Shown: positions 63,065 to 64,000 of the stretch, in pieces
How positions within the stretch are numbered: the first letter of the stretch is position 1
Layout: each line of letters begins with the position of its first letter
Source: Microtetraspora sp. NBRC 13810
GTDB taxonomy: Bacteria; Actinomycetota; Actinomycetes; Streptosporangiales; Streptosporangiaceae
DNA: 64,000 bases
Direction of reading: 5' to 3'
NCBI RefSeq assembly: GCF_030268685.1
Contig: NZ_BSRQ01000024.1
Location: 82,968 to 146,967, forward strand
The notes under the pieces: model-generated
Database searches by the model: none
Told to the model about the DNA's origin: nothing
Seen by the model: the letters and a program-made list of their open reading frames with translations, nothing else
Made by a program: the position numbers and the translations under genes

Positions 63065-63748
63065 GTGAGCAGCGCCTTCCTCTATCTCGCCATCGTCGTC
63101 ATGTGGCTCTGCGTCCTGGTGCCCATGTGGCTGCGCCGGGACAGGAGCGACCTGGTCGAGCTCCAGGAGCCCGAGACGCCCGCAGGCGACTGTACCGGTC
63201 CCATTACGCTACAGCCCGTCTCAGAGCCTTCGGACGCCTCTTCCCCCGCCTCCGCCGAGACGTCGGAGACCGAAGACGGCGAGGGCGGCGCGGAGGCATC
63301 AGGGGACGGCGAGGCCACGCCCGACCCGCAGACCGAAACGCCCGCCCCTGCGACCGTCACGGACCCGCGCCGCCTGCACTTCCGCCGCCGGGCCGTCATC
63401 GTGGCGCGCCGCCGCCGCCGGCTGTTCTGGTGCGCCCTGCTGGTCCTCGCCTCCGTGGTGACCGCCGCCGTCCAGGTGATCCCCTGGTGGGGCGTCGCCC
63501 CGTCGGGCGTCCTCACGATCGCCTACCTGTCCATCCTCCGCGTCGCCGTACGCATCGACCGCGACCGCAGCCGCCTCGCCGCCGAAGCCCGCGCGGAACG
63601 TGCCAGACGCCTCCGCGAGCGCCGCCGCCGCGCCGAGGAACTCGCCGCCCAGCAGCAGGAAGCCGAGATCATCGCCCTGGAGGCCCACCAGGAGGAAGAG
63701 ATCTTCGACCAGTACGCCGAGCTGCCACGGCGCGCTGTCGGCGACTGA
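63065..63748 (+). CDS. conserved membrane protein with charged tail
   Basis: About 227 residues from GTG 63065 after GGAGGTGGTC. An N-terminal TM (SAFLYLAIVVMWLCVLVPMW) is followed by an acidic linker, then two close TM segments (FWCALLVLASVVTAAVQVIP and VAPSGVLTIAYLSILRVAV) and a basic coiled tail RRLRERRRRAEELAAQQQEA. The family is conserved beside the galU-moeA block in actinomycetes; function unknown. Confidence 0.85.
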   Translation: MSSAFLYLAIVVMWLCVLVPMWLRRDRSDLVELQEPETPAGDCTGPITLQPVSEPSDASSPASAETSETEDGEGGAEASGDGEATPDPQTETPAPATVTDPRRLHFRRRAVIVARRRRRLFWCALLVLASVVTAAVQVIPWWGVAPSGVLTIAYLSILRVAVRIDRDRSRLAAEARAERARRLRERRRRAEELAAQQQEAEIIALEAHQEEEIFDQYAELPRRAVGD

Positions 63749-63795
63749 GTGGCGCGAGACCCCCCAAGAGTTTGCTAACCTTAGTCCCGTCCCAA

Positions 63796-63869
63796 GGGGC
63801 TGTAGCGCAGTCCGGTAGCGCACCTCGTTCGCATCGAGGGGGTCAGGGGTTCAAATCCCCTCAGCTCCA
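63796..63869 (+). tRNA. tRNA-Ala (anticodon CGC)
   Basis: Full cloverleaf: acceptor GGGGCTG/CAGCTCC with one G-U, D-arm GCGC...GCGC, anticodon stem CCTCG/CGAGG with loop TTCGCAT (CGC), T-arm GGGGT-TCAAAT-CCCC region, discriminator A. CCA is not encoded. It reads Ala GCG. Confidence 0.92.
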
Positions 63870-63909
63870 CCCAGGGCCGTTCTTGAAACGGCTGGACTGA
63901 AGTTGACGG

Positions 63910-63942
63910 GATCCCGTCTGATCATCGAGATCAGGCGGGATC
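63910..63942 (+). terminator. hairpin downstream of tRNA-Ala
   Basis: A 14-bp stem (63910-63923 with 63929-63942, one G-U) with 5-nt loop, followed by TTGTCGTTT. A smaller hairpin (GCCGTT...AACGGC) lies at about 63876. It should end the tRNA transcript. Confidence 0.75.
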
Positions 63943-64000
63943 TTGTCGTTTCAGGGGTTTCCGAGTCGGGTTCGTCCTGGTTTGGGGACTGCGGAGCGGG

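Overview
This is chromosomal DNA of a high-GC actinomycete. GTG starts are frequent, many genes overlap by ATGA or GTGA, and the window carries a DUF5753/DUF397 regulator pair, an ECF sigma/YCII pair, short GntR regulators and an actinomycete integrative and conjugative element (AICE). The gene style suggests Streptosporangiales (Nonomuraea/Streptosporangium-like), but the species cannot be named from the sequence alone. Region 1 (1-10.5 kb) is a regulatory patchwork. It holds a PadR/HAAS-type pair, a membrane protein, an orphan Phd-type antitoxin, a DUF5753 regulator with its DUF397 partner, an OmpR-type two-component system downstream of a frameshifted serine hydrolase, a free-standing deaminase-fold protein, an amidohydrolase remnant and an ABC exporter. 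Region 2 (10.6-26 kb) has a 1045-residue PLD nuclease/helicase/DUF3427 protein, a LuxR regulator divergent from a BBE-type flavin oxidase, a secreted CHRD protein, a TylF-like O-methyltransferase, an MDR oxidoreductase, a DUF2306 membrane protein, a NarL-type two-component system, a class III aminotransferase and a Ser/Thr kinase with a beta-propeller sensor. Region 3 (26.2-29.7 kb) is a restriction/insertion zone: a ScoMcrA-like enzyme (head, sulfur-binding domain, HNH), an IS3 element with inverted ends but a broken orfB, a second IS3 remnant, and a decayed second copy of the HNH end. Region 4 (29.8-45.5 kb) is an AICE in a tRNA-Arg(CCT) gene. An exact 19-bp core lies in the tRNA anticodon arm at both ends. 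Inside are short GntR regulators, an HTH-kinase paired with a guanylate-kinase-like protein, a TraB translocase, SpdB, small accessory proteins, a RepSA-type rolling-circle initiator, Xis and a tyrosine integrase. The integrase is cut by an IS5-family element with a 3-bp target duplication, and removing the IS restores the frame exactly. AT-rich cargo genes sit near both ends: a protein with a nuclease-like N-terminus on the left and a HEPN-like (ApeA-type) protein on the right. Region 5 (45.6-64 kb) returns to the chromosome. It starts with a strongly strand-asymmetric G-rich low-complexity stretch and a 34-bp minisatellite. Then come VanY-like peptidase, MscL, a CpaB-like protein, MTA phosphorylase, a DnaA-box cluster next to 36-bp repeats, an ECF sigma/YCII pair, a DHA2 transporter, FmdB, a cation/proton antiporter, and a housekeeping block (5-FTHF cyclo-ligase, galU, moeA, moaC, mog, GNAT, membrane protein, tRNA-Ala). 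The main themes are foreign-DNA defence (SBD-HNH restriction, PLD-helicase, HEPN and nuclease-like AICE cargo) and mobile-element decay.
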